64,000 nucleotides of DNA from Trissonchulus latispiculum (taxonomy: Eukaryota; Nematoda; Enoplea; Enoplida; Ironidae): positions 45,424-109,423 of the forward strand of contig JASAND010013532.1 in assembly GCA_030248195.1 (NCBI GenBank), written 5' to 3'. The position numbers were made by a program, and so were the translations under genes. Below the pieces are notes generated by a model that was not told the DNA's origin, did no database searches, and was given only the letters and a program-made list of their open reading frames with translations. Below, piece after piece: positions 34,136 to 43,799 of the stretch (position 1 is its first letter; each line of letters begins with the position of its first letter).

Positions 34136-35185
34136 ATGTCTGATCGTTTGGTGTATTCACAACAGTTGGTAGCTGCTCGTCGAAATATGGTAGGGTATAC
34201 TCCTCCGCGTCCGGGGTTCCCTCCGATGAGATTTCCCATTCGTTCAGAGTTGCTTTCACCAAATTCAAGTTTTCCTAGATTTGTGTCAAACGTTGAATTT
34301 CCTAATTACTCCGGATACCCAGTCACGTCAGAATACCAGTCTATGCATCATTCGGAACCCGAATTGGGAGTTTATTCAATATTTGATCCTCCGTTCGGCA
34401 CTACCGGGCATGGGTCGGCCCCCTCTTTTTCAGTGACGCCTCCTCCCTCGTATGGGTCCTTGCAAAGTTTACCCACAACGACGACTCAAAATTTGTCAAA
34501 TTCTACTTCTGTTACTGTGACACGACCTCCTACTTCCACTTGGACATATGCTCCTTCCTCTGGATCCGCCTCTCCTCCCAGAACGCCAAATTATTACTAT
34601 GATTCAATTCCACCATGCTCTCCTCTCCAAATTCTACCTGGGACACTTTTTCCATAGATGGGCATGTGCAACCTCGTTATCCTACCGGGGCTGGGAGGTC
34701 CCCTACGCGTTATTCTTTACCATCAAATTTTCATCCCTTTTTACTTTCAAGAGAAGTTCAAACTTACGTTCCCTCGGTTTCGGTTCCCCTCGCCCCTCCT
34801 CCGCTCGCTTCCCGGGCCGGTGCACCCTCAGCTCCTAACACTATTCGTTTCCCTGCACTGATACCACCGGGAGGCTCCGTAAATGCTTGCACTGTTACTT
34901 TGTTTCAATTACCGTGGGGCCACCGGTTGGTTGCAAATTCTCCGCGTTATGCTCGTCCTGGTATTTGTTCTCAGTGTGGGCAACCGGCAGCACGTTCGTA
35001 TCAAAGAGGGGATATTTTCATGTCATCGCCCCCCTGGTCTTCTCGATGAAACTTTTACCGGGTCACCGTATTCGAACCCATCAGAAAATTCTCGTATTTT
35101 GGCCGAGGCCATAGTTTCGGATGTTTCGTTTTGGCGTTGGGACCCTGTTGATAGATGCCTTCGTCCTCAAAATCCTATCCCTTAA
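34136..35185 (+). pseudogene. Extra block C, CxxCGQ-tail protein (two frameshifts)
   Basis: ATG 34136 (MSDRLVYSQQLVAARRNMVG) after an ATTCTAG acceptor-like signal at 34041. The first frame runs to 34657. The coherent sequence moves to the next frame at about 34615 (WDTFSIDGHVQPRYPTGAGR) and again at about 35035. It ends at TAA 35185 with VSFWRWDPVDRCLRPQN. The centre is Ser/Thr/Pro-rich. The last roughly 110 residues (GICSQCGQPAARSYQRGDIF to the W-W-C-L-R-P tail) are homologous to block D. About 345 residues in total. The single CxxC plus a later Cys could bind zinc. Confidence 0.55.
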
Positions 35186-35472
35186 AAGGTTAAGATAATT
35201 TTGGTTTTGTAGTTTTGTTATGTGTAGTACGTACGTATTGTTTTCTTAGGTTGTGTTTTTATACTAATTAATTTGTATCATTTGTTTATTTCGCATGATC
35301 AGGGGTTTATTTTAAAAATTTATTTGAAAGAAAAAATTTAACATGTTCTCTAAGATTCCATGAAATTCTATTGAATCTATGTTTTGTTTAGATAATCCAT
35401 ATTGCCTTCCAGTGTTCCTCCGGTGTGCCCATCAGTGCCGTCCGTCTGTACGTTTTCAAGGAATCATTTCAA
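35186..35472 (+). other. Block C - block D spacer
   Basis: T-rich spacer with GTACGTACG, TACTAATTAA (about 35262) and acceptor-like CCTTCCAG at 35412. No coding content. Confidence 0.45.
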
Positions 35473-36209
35473 ATGTCAGATCAATCACCATCCGTTTCTC
35501 GAGCCATCGAGGTGGTCTCGGACCACGACTCCTCCATTGAAGTTGTAAATCAGAATTCGCAGCCTGCACTTCCCGTAGAAAAAATTTTGTTCCGGTGGTT
35601 ACCACAATTTCGGCGTCCTCTTCTTTGCCAAATTTGCCAATCTTGAAGAGGGCACCACATATGCGCCCTACTATTTCGCAGGAACATTCTTACCCTATCC
35701 CAATTCGCCCTAGACAACCGGTTGGGGACTTCACCCCCCCAGGACTTTTCATGCAAAATTTTTCTCCGCCTTTTGCTCCGCGGGTGGTTCGTCCGGGTGC
35801 GCCTCCTCAAGGGACCCCGGTCCATATTGTGGTCAGGTACCCATTGCCTGTCGGGCGCGTACACCCTTACTTGGTGTCTCGTCCCGTTATGCCACGACCG
35901 CCGCCCACACGGCCACCTCCCGGAGTTCCAAATATAATTGCGTTGCATCAAACCCCCCCGGGGTACGTTTCCGGACCCATTTCTCCGGAATTTGCCAGAA
36001 TAGATAATTGCCCAACGTGTGGTCAACGGGCTCCGCGTGTCTTTCACCGTGGAGAATTCACCATGATGTATCATGGTTCAGGAGTCACTACCAACACAAG
36101 ATTTGGAGTACCGGGAAATCCGCGCCCACTTCATCCAGCCTTCGGGGAAGAAACTTCTTATTGGTGGTGGGATTCTCTCCACCAGTGCTTGCGCCCTCGG
36201 TCCTGGTGA
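35473..36209 (+). pseudogene. Extra block D, CxxCGQ-tail protein (one frameshift)
   Basis: ATG 35473 (MSDQSPSVSRAIEVVSDHDS) with a frameshift at about 35590, then open to TGA 36207-36209. About 244 residues. The middle is Pro/Arg-rich (PIPIRPRQPVGDFTPPG). The C-terminal domain CPTCGQRAPRVFHRGEFTMM ... SYWWWDSLHQCLRPRSW aligns with that of block C in the order CxxCGQ, RGxF, W-W-D, CLRP. The name is unknown. The pair looks like a tandem gene duplication with fast-evolving N-termini. Confidence 0.6.
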
Positions 36210-36539
36210 GCCAGTATCGGAGGAACACTGGACGTTGAAACTTCGGTTTTGAATTGAATTTTATTTTCCTATAAATTTTGCTAATTTTGCTCTTTTATGC
36301 ATGTATACGTGTTACTAATGAATTTTTGTTTTGTGTTTAGGTAAAAATTTGGTTGTGTTCCTACGAGCCTATGTCATTCCTCCAGTGAATTTGGTATTTG
36401 TTTTTGTGTGTAGTTAGTTTTGTTTTGTTATTGCGGGTATATATGTAATTTTTATCATTTTTTCTCTTTCGTAGTGAATTTTTCAGTAATTTGCTGGCTT
36501 ATTTTAAAAAATCTTCAAAATTTTGTGAAAGGAAAACAA
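36210..36539 (+). other. Block D - block E spacer
   Basis: T-rich spacer with TTACTAATGAATTTTTGTTT and acceptor-like GTGTTTAG (about 36340), and again TTTTTCTCTTTCGTAG at 36474, 66 bases before the block E ATG. Confidence 0.45.
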
Positions 36540-39341
36540 ATGCAGCGGGAATCAGATCAGTCGGAGGAGCCTAGTGCTCCCGGAGGTGACGCTCAGCAAA
36601 CGGCTCAGGAGGAGGACGATCAGCCCTCCACAGTAGAAATTTACCTCGAAACCGAACCAGATGGGGCTAAGCCGTCAGCCTCGACTTCTCCGGGGTGCTC
36701 TACGTGGGGCCGTGCTGCCAGTGATGCTACTCTCAATCTGGCGCAGGCGTTTACCCCTAACCTGTCGAAGACCCAGCGTCTGCGCCGTTGTGCGGGTAAT
36801 GGTTCTTCGTCTGGTTCAGTGGCGGATCCTGTCCTGCGTCGTGCAGCAGAGGCAGCAGCCAGGTCCTCTAATGAGCCCAAGACTAACACGAATCCTCCTC
36901 TCACGAGGGATGATCTGGAGGAAATTCTAAGGCATAGGACGATTCACCCTGTGACAATTCCGGCCTTCATTGAATCCCAGCAACTCCGAAATTGGGAGGA
37001 ATCTGTGCAGAAATGGGCAAGGGAGCCGAGTAGCCTAAAGCCTCGAGATTCTCGTGATACCATTACTATAGTTACCAGTCTCCAACAGCTCTACGCAAAA
37101 GTTCAGAAAATCTATGAAAAAGCAGATAGCGCTCGTTTTTTGACTCTTTCGTATGTGAAGCATCAAGGCTCTTTTCCAGATTCGTCCACTGGACCAGCTC
37201 TTTCCATCTTGTTGATTGCAGTCCCGGAACATCCGCTTAAATTTTCCACTGAAATTGATGCACTCTGTTTCTATGCTCCTCGTCATTGCACGCACGACAC
37301 AAATTTTAAGGTTTTTATGTTTCTGATTTCTCGAATCTATATGGATACTCCCTCCTGGTCTCTCATCAGATATGGCCTGCAGCCTATCTTGTACAACACG
37401 CCTTTTCCAATCTTCGCTGTAGGTGCCGTTGACACGGTTCGAATTTTGTACACGACCTTGGGCATTGATGCCAGAAATTCCATTGTTGATTTGAATCAGC
37501 TCGTTGACTATATCGCTGAACGCCCTTTACCTTCAGGTCTCCGTCAAAGGAATCCTTCTCACCGAAAAGGTCCACACATTTGGAACACCAAGGGTGATCC
37601 CTCAAAGGGCATTTCTTCTTTTCCGACGAAGCCACCGTCCCCCGGTACACGGATGGATCGGCCCTTCAAGTGGTTTCAGGAGACTCTTCTACAGTATCCT
37701 CCGGATAAGATTCGTCGTGTCTATCTCTCAGATAATTCTGTCACCCCTCTCCAGGAGGAACCTGTTCTCGAATATGGGCTGGTCCAGATTCGGGATATCT
37801 ACATGTCTGTTCATCTGTTGAACCTCTATTCTCCTCTTCTCGAACAGGACTTTCTAGTGTTCCGAAAAACCCGAGCTTATGGTCAAAAGGGGCAGCTTAA
37901 AACACTACGTGAATTGTCTAGTTTAGCTATTGACCCAAAACCTGTTCCGGTTACGGATCCTCCCTTTGATTCTACTCAGATGATTTTTCTCAAGTACGAG
38001 CCTAATAAGGGTAGAAGTAAAGGTGACAAAATCTCGGCACACCTTCGCCCGGACCTTACGGTCCCTACTGCACAGAACCCTCGGATTCATGGGGTTGAAG
38101 TCCGGGATAAGGAAATTTTTGTTTCTGCGCCCCTACGGGTAAATCCGTCTGTGGTAGGCTCTAAGGCGGAAAAAGTTCCGGGTGCTGCGAAGCGTGCCAA
38201 GGAGGCACTGCAGGAGGAGCAGGATTTCCGGGCGGTTGAGGAGCACGAGGACCCGGAGGAACTACCAGTAGATCATCAGCCAAGTCAGCTGAATTTGGCC
38301 AGCTTTCCGACTTCTCCTCCGGGAACTCCTCCTCATTCTCCACCTTTGTCCATGGACACGTCTGTTGGGCGTTTGTTAATTGACGAACGTCCGCGTGCTC
38401 GCTCTAGGTCACCTCCACGGTCGGGTGTGGGTGCGGTCGGTTCTGGGCGGTCTCCTCACTCCAGGAATCGCTCCGTTCCTACACGCTCCGGTCTCACCCT
38501 ACACATGGATGACCTACTGGGTATGTATGCAGACATGCCTAGAAAACCGACTCTCCCGGAGGCCGCTGAGGCTTCACGTAAATACGATCAGCAGGTGGCC
38601 GCCCGGACTGCTGCCTCGGCCGCTGCTTCTGTTGCTTCGGCTGCTGCCGCTGCGTCTGTTGCTTCGGCTCCTACTGCTGGTTCGCCGCTCCCGGAGCAGC
38701 CTGCTCCAAACTTGCTACCGCCGGCCTCTGTCTCTATTCCGGTCAAGACCACCAAACTTCGCAAAACTGTGGTTCAGACTTCTACAGGGGAGGTTTCTAT
38801 TGCGCAGCCTGTTCCATCGACTTCAGGCCTAAGTGCATCGAGCAGCCAACAATCGCTCACCCACTGTCCGCCACATGTTCCTGGACAGTCTGAGTCTTCT
38901 ACCTTGGATTTTAGTCTTATTCCGGGTGGTGGTTATTACGTTGACCGTGGCCCCGGTATTCCTGGGGTCACGACCTCTAGTTTGTTCCCGACATCCACTC
39001 CGCCCGTGACGATTTCTCTTCCGAGTTCCACTCCGGTTAGAGCGAAGCTTCCACCGCAGCAGGCTCCTGTTTCTCAAACTTCGGTGCGGATGGCTCCGGT
39101 GGTCCAGTCCCCACTACTTCCTGTGTCTACAGCTCAGGCTCCGGTTCTCCGGCTCCGACAGGAGGGGTTGACTCCCCCCTTCCGCCCGTTTCTACTCCTC
39201 TTCCACCCTTGCGTTTCTCTACTCCCCACCGCCCTCCTCCAATTGGCCTTTCTCCGGCTTTGGATATGTCTATTGCAGTTTCCGGGCTTGATGACACTCT
39301 TCGTCGCCTTGCTCAAGATTCGTTTTTCAGCTTTTACCTAA
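36540..39341 (+). CDS. Extra block E, N-terminal part: large unknown protein
   Basis: ATG 36540 starts MQRESDQSEEPSAPGGDAQQ, an acidic disordered head. Upstream codons in frame belong to the T-rich spacer, so I start here. The frame is uninterrupted to about 39150 (roughly 870 residues). After that the coherent sequence shifts frame, and the ORF closes at 39341. It contains a long, probably folded region at about residues 120-430 (FIESQQLRNWEESVQKWARE, RFLTLSYVKHQGSFP, RIYMDTPSWSLIRYGLQPIL). An Arg/Ser tract near residue 616 (RARSRSPPRSG) and an Ala/Ser run near residues 690-715 follow, then Ser/Thr/Pro-rich sequence. No signal peptide, membrane span or known enzyme motif. Confidence 0.65.
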   Translation: MQRESDQSEEPSAPGGDAQQTAQEEDDQPSTVEIYLETEPDGAKPSASTSPGCSTWGRAASDATLNLAQAFTPNLSKTQRLRRCAGNGSSSGSVADPVLRRAAEAAARSSNEPKTNTNPPLTRDDLEEILRHRTIHPVTIPAFIESQQLRNWEESVQKWAREPSSLKPRDSRDTITIVTSLQQLYAKVQKIYEKADSARFLTLSYVKHQGSFPDSSTGPALSILLIAVPEHPLKFSTEIDALCFYAPRHCTHDTNFKVFMFLISRIYMDTPSWSLIRYGLQPILYNTPFPIFAVGAVDTVRILYTTLGIDARNSIVDLNQLVDYIAERPLPSGLRQRNPSHRKGPHIWNTKGDPSKGISSFPTKPPSPGTRMDRPFKWFQETLLQYPPDKIRRVYLSDNSVTPLQEEPVLEYGLVQIRDIYMSVHLLNLYSPLLEQDFLVFRKTRAYGQKGQLKTLRELSSLAIDPKPVPVTDPPFDSTQMIFLKYEPNKGRSKGDKISAHLRPDLTVPTAQNPRIHGVEVRDKEIFVSAPLRVNPSVVGSKAEKVPGAAKRAKEALQEEQDFRAVEEHEDPEELPVDHQPSQLNLASFPTSPPGTPPHSPPLSMDTSVGRLLIDERPRARSRSPPRSGVGAVGSGRSPHSRNRSVPTRSGLTLHMDDLLGMYADMPRKPTLPEAAEASRKYDQQVAARTAASAAASVASAAAAASVASAPTAGSPLPEQPAPNLLPPASVSIPVKTTKLRKTVVQTSTGEVSIAQPVPSTSGLSASSSQQSLTHCPPHVPGQSESSTLDFSLIPGGGYYVDRGPGIPGVTTSSLFPTSTPPVTISLPSSTPVRAKLPPQQAPVSQTSVRMAPVVQSPLLPVSTAQAPVLRLRQEGLTPPFRPFLLLFHPCVSLLPTALLQLAFLRLWICLLQFPGLMTLFVALLKIRFSAFT

Positions 39342-39357
39342 TATTTGTACGCCGCAA

Positions 39358-40884
39358 TTGCTTTTTGCTTTAGAACAGTATGGGTTGTCTCAACTCCAAA
39401 TTTTTAACAAATTGGGAATTCCACCTCCCTGGAAACCTTTGGCTTTTATTCACGCTGTTTTGCAGATTGATGCCGCTCACATGCCAAATTTATTCAAAAT
39501 CTTTTATCCGGAACCCCCGGTTAACCCCTTACTGGATACGTCGGCCGGAGGCCTGTCCTCTTTGTTGAATTTGAATCTGTTTGGACTGTCTGGTGGGTCG
39601 GACGCTGCGGCTCCGGGTTCGGGCCCTCTGCGGTCTACCCCCGGTTCCGAGCTCCCGTCTGCTCCAGTAGTGCAAGTCGTGGGTGTCTTGGATCAACCTG
39701 GGCCATCCCACCGCCCAGATATTCCTGCGGTTTTGGATGTTCCTATGCAGGAGGAGCCGGTGGTTCAGCTGCATGTACCGCCTCCACAGCCTCCGCCTCT
39801 TCAGGTTTCTCCATATGCAGTTCCGCCGTTTGCAGGTATTCCGGTGGACAGACAAGTTGTTTGGCCTGAGTCTCATTTTTTGTTTCCACCTAAATTAGTC
39901 TTGGATTTGACAGGCTTGGTGGCGGGCTCTCTTTCATCTGAGGCAGTTCCTACAATTATAGTCGATCAGCGACCACAGTACATTGTTCAACCTTTGGCAG
40001 GTCCGTACAAGGCTACCAAAATTATTCGCGAACGTGGCTTGGCTAAAATTCCTCCGGGATTGGAAAAGTTCAATGAATGCCCTCCCAACTTTGCGGATTC
40101 GGATAAGCAGTTGCCGTGTGGCACCCAGCCTTACACGGGGCCTCAAAAGGTTGACGAAGCCTTTTGGCCAGGTGTTCATTATCTGATCCACCATTACCCG
40201 AATATGGTTCCCTTTCGGATTTACTCGGAACCTTACTGGCAGATAGCTCACCTCCCGGACCTCCAGTCCAAGATCGATGGGTCCTCCTTGAACCCATATT
40301 TTATTGCCATCTATAACTTCTGGGACGACGTTTTTCGTCGCAATGACATGCCTTTTGCGGTGACGGATAATGTCTACGACAACTTTTTGCAGTGCATCAA
40401 AAATCTCTTTCCAGGGGCTGAGGTGCATTGCACCCCTACGGAACACAAGTTCGTCACTTCAGATGGGTCTCCCTATCCAACTTTGGACCGCTATCGTTGG
40501 ACAGTTCACCTGGACTTTCCTCCGATCTACCGTCGGGGTGTGTTAGAATTTGACTCTTTCCGACTGGTAGGGCAGGCTGGCAATCTGTGGGCCGCCACTG
40601 CGTCTGCTGCGGCTAAAATCTTTCCGTTCATCAATATCTATCCTACGTATCTCACGGCTCGCGGTCCGCCTTCTAAATATGTCAAATTTATCTCCAAGAT
40701 CACTAAAGACCTTGCTACTCTGGCGGAGGACACGGTCAACAAAGTTTGGGCCCACTCGCATAATCAGGCTCATAAAGCTGCGATGAATCGCCAGGTCATC
40801 TGGTTCAAAGGCCCTACTGCTATTGCTTCCAACATGTGGATCGTTCAACCTGATCCTCTTTCAAATTCACAGGATCTGGTCTAG
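39358..40884 (+). CDS. Extra block E, C-terminal part: unknown 508-aa frame
   Basis: The frame is open before its first start-like codon and reads continuously from about 39310 (NICTPQLLFALEQYGLSQLQ), so it is more likely the continuation of block E after two single-base frameshifts than a separate gene. A Pro/Val-rich linker (PPPQPPPLQVSPYAVPPFAG) is followed by a well-ordered C-terminal domain of about 330 residues (VDEAFWPGVHYLIHHYPNMV, YRWTVHLDFPPIYRRGVLEF, KDLATLAEDTVNKVWAHSHN) ending at TAG 40882-40884. No family recognised. Joined, block E would be about 1,440 residues, the largest product of the element. Confidence 0.65.
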   Translation: MLFALEQYGLSQLQIFNKLGIPPPWKPLAFIHAVLQIDAAHMPNLFKIFYPEPPVNPLLDTSAGGLSSLLNLNLFGLSGGSDAAAPGSGPLRSTPGSELPSAPVVQVVGVLDQPGPSHRPDIPAVLDVPMQEEPVVQLHVPPPQPPPLQVSPYAVPPFAGIPVDRQVVWPESHFLFPPKLVLDLTGLVAGSLSSEAVPTIIVDQRPQYIVQPLAGPYKATKIIRERGLAKIPPGLEKFNECPPNFADSDKQLPCGTQPYTGPQKVDEAFWPGVHYLIHHYPNMVPFRIYSEPYWQIAHLPDLQSKIDGSSLNPYFIAIYNFWDDVFRRNDMPFAVTDNVYDNFLQCIKNLFPGAEVHCTPTEHKFVTSDGSPYPTLDRYRWTVHLDFPPIYRRGVLEFDSFRLVGQAGNLWAATASAAAKIFPFINIYPTYLTARGPPSKYVKFISKITKDLATLAEDTVNKVWAHSHNQAHKAAMNRQVIWFKGPTAIASNMWIVQPDPLSNSQDLV

Positions 40885-42341
40885 GCTGAGGCTGAGCAAA
40901 ACCTCCGGGAGGCTGTTAGGTACCCTGCACCCGTGTAATTGTTTTCTGTGTATGTGGCGGGGTGGGATATTTGCATGGCCCGTATTAGGGGGGGTATTGT
41001 TGTTATGTATTAATTTTTGTTTCGGGGGATTTGTTCTCTGTTTCTTATATGTGGTCTAACATTTATTCTTCTGAAGCAAATTTGATTATTTCTTTTCGAA
41101 TACGATTTGCTTGCCTTTCATAGAAGTATTTTCTTATTTGAATTTTTATGTTCCCCACATTTCAATAAAAAGTGGAGTTCTTTTCAAAGCGACTTAAATT
41201 CGGCGAATTCTTACACATATTTTATTTTTATCTCGTATATGACTACTTACTCTATTTTATCAAAATTTTACCATTTAACTTTTTCATTTTAAATCTGCAA
41301 TAGTACTGGGGTTGTTCTACCGTCCCGTATCTCGGCGGGTCCGTGGTTGCTCGTCGCCTGTGTCTGGCTTATGGCCGGGCAAGGGTGGGCGGTCAACCAC
41401 GGACCGGCATCTTGGACTCCGTAGTTTATCTTTTCGCTTTCTTTGATTTTGGCGCAGTCTGCGGTCGCTGGTTGTCTGGATACTCTCCAGGCTGCAGTAG
41501 CCGTAGGCTCGCGCCCTCTCTTCCCTAAATTAATCGGGCCCTTATGCTGTACTGTATAGGCCTCTGTGCCGTATACTTGTGACTTGTGGCCTTTGTGCCT
41601 TATATTATGCTATGTTGTCTACTGTAGGCCCTTGTGCCGTATGTTATCCCTATATATTATGTCGTATTTACTCCCTTTTTGTTTGTCTTTGTTTACTGTA
41701 ACATTTTTCCCCTTCCCTCCCCCCCAGTCCCTATTTTGCGGCGAGTTCCCCTTTCTGATACTGTATATGCTGTGTAAAAATTTTATGTCCTTATGCTTAT
41801 GTTAGGACCCGGAGGATTCCGTGGTTGGTTCAGGGCCCGGAGGTACGGGTTGGCCCGGTAACTGGTGAGGGCCTGGTTAGTCTGTTGGCCGGTGATTGGT
41901 CTTGGGGCTGGAGCGGCTTGCGCCGTGGGGCGCCCGCTCCCCTTCCGGAGGTCGGTCCGTTGGTAGCTGTGGGGTCTACCCCCTACGGCGTGGTTCTTGG
42001 CGGCCTCCCTGGCCTGTTAACTCTGAACTTTTTATTATATCAGTCTGTATTTTGTGATTGTTGTGCATTCCGGTTCCCCCTACTCGTCCGCTCCCCCTCC
42101 TCCTTTCCCCTATTTTCTAATCGTGTTGTGTGTTTTCATTCCACTTTTCTGCTTTATTCTTGTCTAATAGCTTTAACCGGTTGGGGGGAAACTGATTCGG
42201 GTTTATATTTTATGGGGTTTCTTGCTTGATTATCACCTTCTAAAATTTTATTGACTCTTAAAAAACTTTCTACCTCTTTCTACAGTTCTTTCGAAATTTT
42301 TCTATTTGGGTGCCCCCTAGTTCGGCTAGTCCGTCCTATAT

Positions 42342-42626
42342 ATGTCGCACATTATTTTCCTTTTTCTAACTGTTTTTGTTTTTGTTTCTACTACTGTTTA
42401 CTGTACCGCGGGTTTACGCATAATTTTGTTACTGTCATCTATGCTTTCTATTTTGCCATTATTGTCGGTGCAGCTAAATTTCTATATGTGTGCTTTATTC
42501 TACGCAGCTTTATATTGGCATTTAATCAGATTCGCGCATAATATGCTTACTCCGGGGGAGGCTTCCCTGGAATGTGTCTGCGTATGTTTTCGCTCTTTTC
42601 GCGAAATTCCTCATAAATTTCTATAA
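42342..42626 (+). CDS. Candidate small membrane protein
   Basis: ATG 42342 to TAA, 94 residues. It has an N-terminal hydrophobic stretch (MSHIIFLFLTVFVFVSTTVY) and two more hydrophobic segments (RIILLLSSMLSILPLLSV; CALFYAALYWHL). The Cys-containing tail ECVCVCFRSFREIPHK follows. T-rich DNA readily yields such frames, so this may be chance. It is the only frame in the element with membrane character. Confidence 0.25.
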   Translation: MSHIIFLFLTVFVFVSTTVYCTAGLRIILLLSSMLSILPLLSVQLNFYMCALFYAALYWHLIRFAHNMLTPGEASLECVCVCFRSFREIPHKFL

Positions 42627-42660
42627 ATTTCCGTTGGAGTAGCCTCTCCCGGAGCACCTA

Positions 42661-42669
42661 CTATATATA

Positions 42670-42735
<66 letters not shown>
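42661..42735. repeat. (TA)n microsatellite
   Basis: About 70 bp of alternating TA in the 3' non-coding part of the retroelement. Confidence 0.95.
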
Positions 42736-42737
<2 letters not shown>

Positions 42738-43208
42738 TTCATATACAGCTGGGGTTTAACATTTTATTTCGTTGTTTAGTCATTTGTAGTATATTTTCTA
42801 CTGTAGTCGTTTAGTTCCTATAATGTCTAACTTTGAATTGTGCTATTGTAGTGTAGTATTTTCGAAAATAAGCTTCCCACCGTTCTGTTAAAATTTTTCG
42901 GGTTACTCTCCCTTTTGAGACCTGCACTCCCGCCGCGGCTGAAGGGTTCTATGTCTTCTGTGTTGAGTCAATGTACTCTATATATATATGTTGTGTGATT
43001 GTCCGGCACGTGCCGAAGTAGCTTTACCCGTGTCTCGAAAACAGACCCCTAACAATTTGGCAAAGCCAGGGGCTCGAGTGAGATACAATTTTAATTCTTT
43101 TCTGCTTTCTAAAACGACGTTTATCTTTACTAGTACCTAAGTTACCTAGGTTAACCCTCAATTTTTTTGGCTACTAATTTTGCCTGGAGGCCGCGGCGAG
43201 GGCGCGCG

Positions 43209-43225
43209 TTTCAAAAGAGGGGGTA
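43209..43225 (+). other. 3' polypurine tract
   Basis: TTTCAAAAGAGGGGGTA lies immediately upstream of the 3' LTR (first base 43229) and serves as the plus-strand primer site. The same 17-mer occurs three times inside pol. Confidence 0.85.
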
Positions 43226-43228
43226 ATC

Positions 43229-43773
43229 TGTGAAGTATTTTCAAATATTCTCTTTGATTTTCATCTAAATTTACTTAAAATGTAGCGCTATCTTTACGAA
43301 CGGTAAATCTAAATTGTACTATGTGTAGGAACCTCGGTTCCTTAGCTAAAATTGTTCCGCCATTAAAATTGAGCGCAAATTCATCTTCTCCATTTTTCCA
43401 CAGAATACGGTCGGGTTTTGGTAGTTGTCAGCCGACCATTCTTGGGGGATTTTCTGAGGGCCGACCCCTTTCTTCTTTATTTCGGTCTGCGTCTCGGGTT
43501 TGTCTTTTGTTTATTTTTTGTCAATGCTATTTGTAGTTCTGTAAAGTTTCATGTTTTTGAACTGAAAAGTTGATTTTGCTATTTTTGTAACTTTATAACT
43601 TTGTCTAAAAACCCAGTAAACTCACGGTATTTATTAGATTGCCGGCGCCTGCTGTAGTTGTTTAGGGAAGTAAGCAAGTTAGGGACGAGATTGACATGCG
43701 CACACTCACGAACCTAGTAATTCTTCTCTTTATTTAAATTTATCGTTCACTGGCAAACAAAAAATTCTTTACA
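43229..43773 (+). repeat. 3' LTR
   Basis: A 545-bp LTR, TGTGAAGTATTTTC... to ...ATTCTTTACA. Ends match the 5' LTR; the centre (about 43386-43611) is unrelated to the 5' copy. Confidence 0.85.
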
Positions 43774-43799
43774 ATAGTATGATCATAGTGTACGGTGAC

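Larger units (their letters stand above)
40885..43228 (+). other. 3' non-coding region of the retroelement
   Basis: 2.3 kb of T-rich sequence between block E and the 3' LTR. It includes a loose tandem motif GGCCTTTGTGCCGTAT (about 41555-41650), a small candidate ORF (42342-42626) and a long (TA)n run. Confidence 0.6.
22456..43773 (+). mobile_element. Giant Ty3/gypsy-type LTR retroelement (21.3 kb) with extra coding blocks
   Basis: The element is bounded by direct repeats of 570 and 545 bp that start TGTGAA and end TTTACA. It has a primer binding site after the 5' LTR and a polypurine tract before the 3' LTR. The domain order gag - protease - RT - RNase H - integrase is that of Ty3/gypsy. Unusually, 11 kb separates the end of integrase (32210) from the 3' LTR (43229), and about 8.3 kb of this is coding-like (blocks A-E) without recognisable env or other known domains. 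The interior is more GC-rich than the host flanks. Frameshifts and stops occur in gag, pol and most blocks. The 5-bp flanks (CTCAG, ATAGT) do not match, so no target duplication is visible. Confidence 0.88.

Noticed and set aside
32605..40884. Envelope gene among blocks A-E
   Set aside because: None has a signal peptide, fusion-peptide-like segment or C-terminal membrane anchor.
41825..42229. 134-aa frame in the retroelement 3' region
   Set aside because: No ATG start, composition follows T-rich and G-rich DNA tracts; no domain.
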